Positions 48,901 through 60,190 of a DNA stretch of 64,000 nt are shown here, in pieces. How positions within the stretch are numbered: position 1 is the first letter of the stretch; every line of letters begins with the position of its first letter. The DNA comes from Euwallacea fornicatus (lineage: Eukaryota; Arthropoda; Insecta; Coleoptera; Curculionidae), in contig NW_027096050.1 of the NCBI RefSeq assembly GCF_040115645.1, forward strand, positions 1 through 64,000, given 5' to 3'. Under the pieces are notes generated by a model. That model searched no databases and was not told where the DNA came from. It saw only the letters and a list, made by a program, of their open reading frames with translations. The position numbers and the translations under genes are program-made.

Positions 48901-51566
48901 GTTTGAGCACATAAAGTACTATTTGTCTTGGAAATTCATCAAGAGGCAATCATGATGTGTTGTGTTATTTTAAAGATCTCGTCGAGCTGATTAATTTGAC
49001 ACTTTGTTTAACAAATTTGGTCCTAATTTACCGAAGTTATCGAGCTTCAAAGTTTGAAAAGTCAAAAAAGTTGTGTGTTTGAGCACATAAAGTACTATTT
49101 GTCTTGGAAATTCATCAAGATGCAATCATGATGTGTTGTGTCATTTTAAAGATCTCGTCGAGCTGATTAATTTGACACTTTGTTTAACAAATTTGGTCCT
49201 CATTTGCTGAAGTTATCGATCTACAAAGTGTGAAAAGTCACAAAAGTTTTGTGTTTGAGCACATAAAGTACTATTTTTCATGGAAATTCATCAAGATGCA
49301 ATCATGATGTGTTGTGTCATTTTAAAGGTCTCTTCGAGCTGATTAATTTGACACTTTGTTTAACAAATTTGGTTCTCATTTGCCGAAGTTATCGAGCTTC
49401 AAAGTTTGAAAAGTCATAAAAGTTGTGTGTTTGAGCATATAAAGTACTATTTGTCTTGGAAATTCATCAAGATGCAATCATGATGTGTTGTGACATCTTC
49501 AAAATCTCGTCGAGCTGATTAATGTGACACTTTGTTTAACAAATTTGGTCCTAATTTGCCGAAGCTATCGAGCTTCAAAGTTTGAAAAGTCACAAAAGTT
49601 GGGTGTTTGAGCACATAAAGTACTATTTGTCTTGGAAATTCATCAAGAGGCAATCATGATGTGTTGTGTCATTTTAAAGATCTCGTCGAGCTGATTAATT
49701 TGACACTTTGTTTAACAAATTTGGTCCTAATTTACCGAAGTTATCGAGCTTCAAAGTTTGAAAAGTCACAAAAGTTGTGTGTTTGAGCACATAAAGTACT
49801 ATTTTTCATGGAAATTCATCAAGATGCAATCATGATGTGTTGTGTTATTTTAAAGATCTCGTCGTGCTGATTAATTTGACACTTTGTTTAACAAATTTGG
49901 TCCTAATTTGCCGAAGTTATCGAGCTTCAAAGTTTGAAAAGTCACAAAAGTTGGGTGTTTGAGCACATAAAGTACTATTTTTCATGGAAATTCATCAAGA
50001 TGCAATCATGATGTGTTGTGTCATTTTAAAGGTCTCTTCGAGCTGATTAATTTGACACTTTGTTTAACAAATTTGGTTCTCATTTGCCGAAGTTATCGAG
50101 CTTCAAAGTTTGAAAAGTCATAAAAGTTGTGTGTTTGAGCATATAAAGTACTATTTGTCTTGGAAATTCATCAAGATGCAATCATGATGTGTTGTGACAT
50201 CTTCAAAATCTCGTCGAGCTGATTAATGTGACACTTTGTTTAACAAATTTGGTCCTAATTTGCCGAAGCTATCGAGCTTCAAAGTTTGAAAAGTCACAAA
50301 AGTTGGGTGTTTGAGCACATAAAGTACTATTTGTCTTGGAAATTCATCAAGAGGCAATCATGATGTGTTGTGTTATTTTAAAGATCTCGTCGAGCTGATT
50401 AATTTGACACTTTGTTTAACAAATTTGGTCCTAATTTACCGAAGTTATCGAGCTTCAAAGTTTGAAAAGTCAAAAAAGTTGTGTGTTTGAGCACATAAAG
50501 TACTATTTGTCTTGGAAATTCATCAAGATGCAATCATGATGTGTTGTGTCATTTTAAAGATCTCGTCGAGCTGATTAATTTGACACTTTGTTTAACAAAT
50601 TTGGTCCTCATTTGCTGAAGTTATCGATCTACAAAGTGTGAAAAGTCACAAAAGTTTTGTGTTTGAGCACATAAAGTACTATTTTTCATGGAAATTCATC
50701 AAGATGCAATCATGATGTGTTGTGTTATTTTAAAGATCTCGTCGAGCTGATTAATTTGACACTTTGTTTAACAAATTTGGTCCTAATTTACCGAAGTTAT
50801 CGAGCTTCTAAGTGTGAAAAGTCATAAAAGTTGTGTGTTTGAGCACATAAAGTACTATTTTTCATGGAAATTCATCAAGATGCAATCATGATGTGTTGTG
50901 TTATTTTAAAGATCTCGTCGAGCTGATTAATTTGACACTTTGTTTAACAAATTTGGTCCTAATTTACCGAAGTTATCGAGCTTCTAAGTGTGAAAAGTCA
51001 TAAAAGTTGGGTGTTTGAGCACATAAAGTACTATTTGTCTTGGAAATTCATCAAGATGCAATCATGATGAGTTGTGACATTTTAAAGATCTCGTCGAGCT
51101 GATTAATTTGACAATTTGTTTAACAAATTTGGTCCTAATTTACCGAAGTTATCGAGCTTCAAAGTTTGAAAAGTCACAAAAGTTGGGTGTTTGAGCACAT
51201 AAAGTACTATTTTTCATGGAAATTCATCAAGATGCAATCATGATGTGTTGTGTTATTTTAAAGATCTCGTCGTGCTGATTAATTTGACACTTTGTTTAAC
51301 AAATTTGGTCCTAATTTGCCGAAGTTATCGAGCTTCAAAGTTTGAAAAGTCACAAAAGTTGGGTGTTTGAGCACATAAAGTACTATTTTTCATGGAAATT
51401 CATCAAGATGCAATCATGATGTGTTGTGTCATTTTAAAGGTCTCTTCGAGCTGATTAATGTGACACTTTGTTTAACAAATTTGGTTCTCATTTGCCGAAG
51501 TTATCGAGCTTCAAAGTTTGAAAAGTCATAAAAGTTGTGTGTTTGAGCATATAAAGTACTATTTGT
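45935..51566. repeat. Short-module region of D-G...E blocks
   Basis: Blocks: D G I E (45935), D G K H D' L M J J P N E (46639), D G I E (48751), D G' N E (49455), D G I H H X N E (50159). Each begins with a gaagctatcg D and ends with E. The first five to six monomers at 45935 and 48751 correspond at 2,816-bp distance, but the rest of that interval does not. Confidence 0.82.
49631..49806 (+). repeat. Hybrid G/P monomer
   Basis: Starts with the class G marker aagaggc but continues tgtcatttt and gtcacaaaag like class P. The switch lies between m19 and m40. It follows D at 49455 and leads directly to N, shortening the block. Confidence 0.7.
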
Positions 51567-53678
51567 CTTGGAAATTCATCAAGATGCAATCATGATGTGT
51601 TGTGACATCTTCAAAATCTCGTCGAGCTGATTAATGTGACACTTTGTTTAACAAATTTGGTCCTAATTTGCCGAAGTTATCGAGCTTCAAAGTTTGAAAA
51701 GTCACAAAAGTTGGGTGTTTGAGCACATAAAGTACTATTTGTCTTGGAAATTCATCAAGAGGCAATCATGATGTGTTGTGTAATTTTAAAGATCTCGTCG
51801 AGCTGATTAATTTGACACTTTGTTTAACAAATTTGGTCCTAATTTACCGAAGTTATCGAGCTTCAAAGTTTGAAAAGTCAAAAAAGTTGTGTGTTTGAGC
51901 ACATAAAGTACTATTTGTTTTGGAAATTCAACAAGATGCAATCATGATGTGTTGTGTCATTTTAAAGACCTCGTCGAGCTGATTAATTTGACACTTTGTT
52001 TAACAAATTTGGGTCTCATTTGCCGAAGTTATCGATCTACAAAGTGTGAAAAGTCACAAAAGTTTTGTGTTTGAGCACATAAAGTACTATTTTTCATGGA
52101 AATTCATCAAGATGCAATCATGATGTGTTGTGTTATTTTAAAGATCTCGTCGAGCTGATTAATTTGACACTTTGTTTAACAAATTTGGTCCTAATTTACC
52201 GAAGTTATCGAGCTTCAAAGTTTGAAAAGTCACAAAAGTTGTGTGTTTGAGCATATAAAGTACTATTTGTCTTGGAAATTCATCAAGATGCAATCATGAT
52301 GTGTTGTGTCATTTTAAAGGTCTCTTCGAGCTGATTAATTTGACACTTTGTTTAACAAATTTGGTTCTCATTTGCCGAAGTTATCGAGCTTCAAAGTTTG
52401 AAAAGTCATAAAAGTTGTGTGTTTGAGCATATAAAGTACTATTTGTCTTGGAAATTCATCAAGATGCAATCATGATGTGTTGTGACATCTTCAAAATCTC
52501 GTCGAGCTGATTAATGTGACACTTTGTTTAACAAATTTGGTCCTAATTTGCCGAAGTTATCGAGCTTCAAAGTTTGAAAAGTCACAAAAGTTGGGTGTTT
52601 GAGCACATAAAGTACTATTTGTCTTGGAAATTCATCAAGAGGCAATCATGATGTGTTGTGTAATTTTAAAGATCTCGTCGAGCTGATTAATTTGACACTT
52701 TGTTTAACAAATTTGGTCCTAATTTACCGAAGTTATCGAGCTTCAAAGTTTGAAAAGTCATAAAAGTTGTGTGTTTGAGCATATAAAGTACTATTTGTCT
52801 TGGAAATTCATCAAGATGCAATCATGATGTGTTGTGACATCTTCAAAATCTCGTCGAGCTGATTAATGTGACACTTTGTTTAACAAATTTGGTCCTAATT
52901 TGCCGAAGCTATCGAGCTTCAAAGTTTGAAAAGTCACAAAAGTTGGGTGTTTGAGCACATAAAGTACTATTTGTCTTGGAAATTCATCAAGAGGCAATCA
53001 TGATGTGTTGTGTTATTTTAAAGATCTCGTCGAGCTGATTAATTTGACACTTTGTTTAACAAATTTGGTCCTAATTTACCGAAGTTATCGAGCTTCAAAG
53101 TTTGAAAAGTCAAAAAAGTTGTGTGTTTGAGCACATAAAGTACTATTTGTCTTGGAAATTCATCAAGATGCAATCATGATGTGTTGTGTCATTTTAAAGA
53201 TCTCGTCGAGCTGATTAATTTGACACTTTGTTTAACAAATTTGGTCCTCATTTGCTGAAGTTATCGATCTACAAAGTGTGAAAAGTCACAAAAGTTTTGT
53301 GTTTGAGCACATAAAGTACTATTTTTCATGGAAATTCATCAAGATGCAATCATGATGTGTTGTGTTATTTTAAAGATCTCGTCGAGCTGATTAATTTGAC
53401 ACTTTGTTTAACAAATTTGGTCCTAATTTACCGAAGTTATTGAGCTTCTAAGTGTGAAAAGTCATAAAAGTTGTGTGTTTGAGCACATAAAGTACTATTT
53501 TTCATGGAAATTCATCAAGATGCAATCATGATGTGTTGTGTTATTTTAAAGATCTCGTCGAGCTGATTAATTTGACACTTTGTTTAACAAATTTGGTCCT
53601 AATTTACCGAAGTTATCGAGCTTCTAAGTGTGAAAAGTCATAAAAGTTGGGTGTTTGAGCACATAAAGTACTATTTGT

Positions 53679-53854
53679 CTTGGAAATTCATCAAGATGCA
53701 ATCATGATGAGTTGTGACATTTTAAAGATCTCGTCGAGCTGATTAATTTGACACTTTGTTTAACAAATTTGGTCCTAATTTACCGAAGTTATCGAGCTTC
53801 AAAGTTTGAAAAGTCACAAAAGTTGTGTGTTTGAGCACATGAAGTACTATTTTT
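53679..53854 (+). repeat. Class X monomer (exemplar)
   Basis: Marked by gatgagttgtgac (m32 t to a, m39 t to a) followed by normal attttaaag, so it shares gac with class D but lacks the inversion. Copies are at 51039, 53679 and 57023; 59487 has gag without gac and 61599 has gac without gag. Confidence 0.8.
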
Positions 53855-54030
53855 CATGGAAATTCATCAAGATGCAATCATGATGTGTTGTGTCATTTTA
53901 AAGATCTCGTCGAGCTGATTAATTTGACACTTTGTTTTACAAATTTGGTCCTTATTTGCCGAAGTTATCGAGCTTCAAAGTTTGAAAAGTCACAAAAGTT
54001 TTGTGTTTGAGCACATAAAGTACTATTTTT

Positions 54031-54206
54031 CATGGAAATTCATCAAGATGCAATCATGATATGTTGTGTTATTTTAAAGATCTCGTCGTGCTGATTAATT
54101 TGACACTTTGTTTTACAAATTTGGTCCTTATTTGCCGAAGTTATCGAGCTTCAAAGTTTGAAAAGTCACAAAAGTTTTGTGTTTGAGCACATAAAGTACT
54201 ATTTTT
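54031..54206 (+). repeat. Hybrid M/L monomer between its two parents
   Basis: The 5' part has gatatgttg and cgtgctg like the next monomer (M, 54207); the 3' part has ttttacaaat, ccttatttgccg and ttttgtg like the preceding one (L, 53855). The switch lies between 54089 and 54114. The matching place in the next unit (57199, 57375) has L directly followed by M, so this unit is one monomer longer. It is a clear one-register unequal-exchange product. Confidence 0.88.
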
Positions 54207-54910
54207 CATGGAAATTCATCAAGATGCAATCATGATATGTTGTGTTATTTTAAAGATCTCGTCGTGCTGATTAATTTGACACTTTGTTTAACAAATTTGG
54301 TCCTAATTTGCCGAAGTTATCGAGCTTCAAAGTTTGAAAAGTCACAAAAGTTGGGTGTTTGAGCACATAAAGTACTATTTGTCTTGGAAATTCATCAAGA
54401 TGCAATCATGATGTGTTGTGTCATTTTAAAGATCTCGTCGAGCTGATTAATTTGACACTTTGTTTAACAAATTTGGTCCTAATTTACCGAAGTTATCGAG
54501 CTTCAAAGTTTGAAAAGTCACAAAAGTTGTGTGTTTGAGCACATAAAGTACTATTTTTCATGGAAATTCATCAAGATGCAATCATGATGTGTTGTGTTAT
54601 TTTAAAGATCTCGTCGTGCTGATTAATTTGACACTTTGTTTAACAAATTTGGTCCTAATTTGCCGAAGTTATCGAGCTTCAAAGTTTGAAAAGTCACAAA
54701 AGTTGGGTGTTTGAGCACATAAAGTACTATTTTTCATGGAAATTCATCAAGATGCAATCATGATGTGTTGTGTCATTTTAAAGGTCTCTTCGAGCTGATT
54801 AATTTGACACTTTGTTTAACAAATTTGGTTCTCATTTGCCGAAGTTATCGAGCTTCAAAGTTTGAAAAGTCATAAAAGTTGTGTGTTTGAGCATATAAAG
54901 TACTATTTGT

Positions 54911-57900
54911 CTTGGAAATTCATCAAGATGCAATCATGATGTGTTGTGACATCTTCAAAATCTCGTCGAGCTGATTAATGTGACACTTTGTTTAACAAAT
55001 TTGGTCCTAATTTGCCGAAGTTATCGAGCTTCAAAGTTTGAAAAGTCACAAAAGTTGGGTGTTTGAGCACATAAAGTACTATTTGTCTTGGAAATTCATC
55101 AAGAGGCAATCATGATGTGTTGTGTAATTTTAAAGATCTCGTCGAGCTGATTAATTTGACACTTTGTTTAACAAATTTGGTCCTAATTTACCGAAGTTAT
55201 CGAGCTTCAAAGTTTGAAAAGTCAAAAAAGTTGTGTGTTTGAGCACATAAAGTACTATTTGTTTTGGAAATTCAACAAGATGCAATCATGATGTGTTGTG
55301 TCATTTTAAAGACCTCGTCGAGCTGATTAATTTGACACTTTGTTTAACAAATTTGGGTCTCATTTGCCGAAGTTATCGATCTACAAAGTGTGAAAAGTCA
55401 CAAAAGTTTTGTGTTTGAGCACATAAAGTACTATTTTTCATGGAAATTCATCAAGATGCAATCATGATGTGTTGTGTTATTTTAAAGATCTCGTCGAGCT
55501 GATTAATTTGACACTTTGTTTAACAAATTTGGTCCTAATTTACCGAAGTTATCGAGCTTCAAAGTTTGAAAAGTCACAAAAGTTGTGTGTTTGAGCATAT
55601 AAAGTACTATTTGTCTTGGAAATTCATCAAGATGCAATCATGATGTGTTGTGTCATTTTAAAGGTCTCTTCGAGCTGATTAATTTGACACTTTGTTTAAC
55701 AAATTTGGTTCTCATTTGCCGAAGTTATCGAGCTTCAAAGTTTGAAAAGTCATAAAAGTTGTGTGTTTGAGCATATAAAGTACTATTTGTCTTGGAAATT
55801 CATCAAGATGCAATCATGATGTGTTGTGACATCTTCAAAATCTCGTCGAGCTGATTAATGTGACACTTTGTTTAACAAATTTGGTCCTAATTTGCCGAAG
55901 TTATCGAGCTTCAAAGTTTGAAAAGTCACAAAAGTTGGGTGTTTGAGCACATAAAGTACTATTTGTCTTGGAAATTCATCAAGAGGCAATCATGATGTGT
56001 TGTGTAATTTTAAAGATCTCGTCGAGCTGATTAATTTGACACTTTGTTTAACAAATTTGGTCCTAATTTACCGAAGTTATCGAGCTTCAAAGTTTGAAAA
56101 GTCATAAAAGTTGTGTGTTTGAGCATATAAAGTACTATTTGTCTTGGAAATTCATCAAGATGCAATCATGATGTGTTGTGACATCTTCAAAATCTCGTCG
56201 AGCTGATTAATGTGACACTTTGTTTAACAAATTTGGTCCTAATTTGCCGAAGCTATCGAGCTTCAAAGTTTGAAAAGTCACAAAAGTTGGGTGTTTGAGC
56301 ACATAAAGTACTATTTGTCTTGGAAATTCATCAAGAGGCAATCATGATGTGTTGTGTTATTTTAAAGATCTCGTCGAGCTGATTAATTTGACACTTTGTT
56401 TAACAAATTTGGTCCTAATTTACCGAAGTTATCGAGCTTCAAAGTTTGAAAAGTCAAAAAAGTTGTGTGTTTGAGCACATAAAGTACTATTTGTCTTGGA
56501 AATTCATCAAGATGCAATCATGATGTGTTGTGTCATTTTAAAGATCTCGTCGAGCTGATTAATTTGACACTTTGTTTAACAAATTTGGTCCTCATTTGCT
56601 GAAGTTATCGATCTACAAAGTGTGAAAAGTCACAAAAGTTTTGTGTTTGAGCACATAAAGTACTATTTTTCATGGAAATTCATCAAGATGCAATCATGAT
56701 GTGTTGTGTTATTTTAAAGATCTCGTCGAGCTGATTAATTTGACACTTTGTTTAACAAATTTGGTCCTAATTTACCGAAGTTATCGAGCTTCTAAGTGTG
56801 AAAAGTCATAAAAGTTGTGTGTTTGAGCACATAAAGTACTATTTTTCATGGAAATTCATCAAGATGCAATCATGATGTGTTGTGTTATTTTAAAGATCTC
56901 GTCGAGCTGATTAATTTGACACTTTGTTTAACAAATTTGGTCCTAATTTACCGAAGTTATCGAGCTTCTAAGTGTGAAAAGTCATAAAAGTTGGGTGTTT
57001 GAGCACATAAAGTACTATTTGTCTTGGAAATTCATCAAGATGCAATCATGATGAGTTGTGACATTTTAAAGATCTCGTCGAGCTGATTAATTTGACACTT
57101 TGTTTAACAAATTTGGTCCTAATTTACCGAAGTTATCGAGCTTCAAAGTTTGAAAAGTCACAAAAGTTGTGTGTTTGAGCACATGAAGTACTATTTTTCA
57201 TGGAAATTCATCAAGATGCAATCATGATGTGTTGTGTCATTTTAAAGATCTCGTCGAGCTGATTAATTTGACACTTTGTTTTACAAATTTGGTCCTTATT
57301 TGCCGAAGTTATCGAGCTTCAAAGTTTGAAAAGTCACAAAAGTTTTGTGTTTGAGCACATAAAGTACTATTTTTCATGGAAATTCATCAAGATGCAATCA
57401 TGATATGTTGTGTTATTTTAAAGATCTCGTCGTGCTGATTAATTTGACACTTTGTTTAACAAATTTGGTCCTAATTTGCCGAAGTTATCGAGCTTCAAAG
57501 TTTGAAAAGTCACAAAAGTTGGGTGTTTGAGCACATAAAGTACTATTTGTCTTGGAAATTCATCAAGATGCAATCATGATGTGTTGTGTCATTTTAAAGA
57601 TCTCGTCGAGCTGATTAATTTGACACTTTGTTTAACAAATTTGGTCCTAATTTACCGAAGTTATCGAGCTTCAAAGTTTGAAAAGTCACAAAAGTTGTGT
57701 GTTTGAGCACATAAAGTACTATTTTTCATGGAAATTCATCAAGATGCAATCATGATGTGTTGTGTTATTTTAAAGATCTCGTCGTGCTGATTAATTTGAC
57801 ACTTTGTTTAACAAATTTGGTCCTAATTTGCCGAAGTTATCGAGCTTCAAAGTTTGAAAAGTCACAAAAGTTGGGTGTTTGAGCACATAAAGTACTATTT

Positions 57901-58078
57901 TTCATGGAAATTCATCAAGATGCAATCATGATGTGTTGTGTCATTTTAAAGGTCTCTTCGAGCTGATTAATTTGACACTTTGTTTAACAAATTTGGTTCT
58001 CATTTGCCGAAGTTATCGAGCTTCAAAGTTTGAAAAGTCATAAAAGTTGTGTGTTTGAGCATATAAAGTACTATTTGT
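54911..58078. repeat. 18-monomer version of the unit, copy 2 (3,168 bp)
   Basis: Same order as 51567-54910 without the hybrid M/L monomer. The x monomer at 55439 (gttatttt, tttaccg, second dyad intact, gcatat) matches 52095. A third cycle starts D-G-F at 58079 and then departs. Confidence 0.9.
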
Positions 58079-60014
58079 CTTGGAAATTCATCAAGATGCA
58101 ATCATGATGTGTTGTGACATCTTCAAAATCTCGTCGAGCTGATTAATGTGACACTTTGTTTAACAAATTTGGTCCTAATTTGCCGAAGTTATCGAGCTTC
58201 AAAGTTTGAAAAGTCACAAAAGTTGGGTGTTTGAGCACATAAAGTACTATTTGTCTTGGAAATTCATCAAGAGGCAATCATGATGTGTTGTGTAATTTTA
58301 AAGATCTCGTCGAGCTGATTAATTTGACACTTTGTTTAACAAATTTGGTCCTAATTTACCGAAGTTATCGAGCTTCAAAGTTTGAAAAGTCAAAAAAGTT
58401 GTGTGTTTGAGCACATAAAGTACTATTTGTTTTGGAAATTCAACAAGATGCAATCATGATGTGTTGTGTCATTTTAAAGACCTCGTCGAGCTGATTAATT
58501 TGACACTTTGTTTAACAAATTTGGGTCTCATTTGCCGAAGTTATCGATCTACAAAGTGTGAAAAGTCACAAAAGTTTTGTGTTTGAGCACATAAAGTACT
58601 ATTTTTCATGGAAATTCATCAAGATGCAATCATGATGTGTTGTGTTATTTTAAAGATCTCGTCGAGCTGATTAATTTGACACTTTGTTTAACAAATTTGG
58701 TCCTAATTTACCGAAGTTATCGAGCTTCTAAGTGTGAAAAGTCATAAAAGTTGTGTGTTTGAGCACATAAAGTACTATTTTTCATGGAAATTCATCAAGA
58801 TGCAATCATGATGTGTTGTGTTATTTTAAAGATCTCGTCGAGCTGATTAATTTGACACTTTGTTTAACAAATTTGGTCCTAATTTACCGAAGTTATCGAG
58901 CTTCTAAGTGTGAAAAGTCATAAAAGTTGGGTGTTTGAGCACATAAAGTACTATTTGTCTTGGAAATTCATCAAGATGCAATCATGATGTGTTGTGTCAT
59001 TTTAAAGATCTCGTCGAGCTGATTAATTTGACACTTTGTTTTACAAATTTGGTCCTTATTTGCCGAAGTTATCGAGCTTCAAAGTTTGAAAAGTCACAAA
59101 AGTTTTGTGTTTGAGCACATAAAGTACTATTTTTCATGGAAATTCATCAAGATGCAATCATGATATGTTGTGTTATTTTAAAGATCTCGTCGTGCTGATT
59201 AATTTGACACTTTGTTTAACAAATTTGGTCCTAATTTGCCGAAGTTATCGAGCTTCAAAGTTTGAAAAGTCACAAAAGTTGTGTGTTTGAGCACATAAAG
59301 TACTATTTTTCATGGAAATTCATCAAGATGCAATCATGATGTGTTGTGTTATTTTAAAGATCTCGTCGAGCTGATTAATTTGACACTTTGTTTAACAAAT
59401 TTGGTCCTAATTTACCGAAGTTATCGAGCTTCTAAGTGTGAAAAGTCATAAAAGTTGGGTGTTTGAGCACATAAAGTACTATTTGTCTTGGAAATTCATC
59501 AAGATGCAATCATGATGAGTTGTGTCATTTTAAAGATCTCGTCGAGCTGATTAATTTGACACTTTGTTTAACAAATTTGGTCCTAATTTACCGAAGTTAT
59601 CGAGCTTCAAAGTTTGAAAAGTCACAAAAGTTGTGTGTTTGAGCACATAAAGTACTATTTTTCATGGAAATTCATCAAGATGCAATCATGATGTGTTGTG
59701 TTATTTTAAAGATCTCGTCGTGCTGATTAATTTGACACTTTGTTTAACAAATTTGGTCCTAATTTGCCGAAGTTATCGAGCTTCAAAGTTTGAAAAGTCA
59801 CAAAAGTTGGGTGTTTGAGCACATAAAGTACTATTTGTCTTGGAAATTCATCAAGATGCAATCATGATGTGTTGTGTCATTTTAAAGATCTCGTCGAGCT
59901 GATTAATTTGACACTTTGTTTTACAAATTTGGTCCTTATTTGCCGAAGTTATCGAGCTTCAAAGTTTGAAAAGTCACAAAAGTTTTGTGTTTGAGCACAT
60001 AAAGTACTATTTTT

Positions 60015-60190
60015 CATGGAAATTCATCAAGATGCAATCATGATATGTTGTGTTATTTTAAAGATCTCGTCGTGCTGATTAATTTGACACTTTGTTTAAC
60101 AAATTTGGTCCTAATTTACCGAAGTTATCGAGCTTCTAAGTGTGAAAAGTCATAAAAGTTGTGTGTTTGAGCACATAAAGTACTATTTTT
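60015..60190 (+). repeat. Hybrid M/H monomer
   Basis: The 5' part has gatatgttg and cgtgctg (class M); the 3' part has tttaccg, cttctaagtgtg and gtcataaaag (class H). The switch lies between m59 and m104, again spanning the first dyad. Confidence 0.75.

Larger units (their letters stand above)
51567..54910. repeat. 19-monomer higher-order unit, copy 1 (3,344 bp)
   Basis: Order: D G F x E | D G | D G I H H X L M/L M P N E. Markers shared with the next copy at exactly 3,344 bp: tttgg start of F (51919/55263), gtgtaatttt in G (51743/55087), gatgagttgtgac in X (53679/57023). A private t at 53441 (ttattgag instead of ttatcgag) is a CpG transition. Confidence 0.9.

Noticed and set aside
45935..51566. 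A 16-monomer (2,816-bp) higher-order repeat, suggested by equal spacing of D monomers
   Set aside because: D positions coincide, but the class order matches only for the first five to six monomers (D G I E D G) and then differs, so the equal spacing is mostly coincidence.
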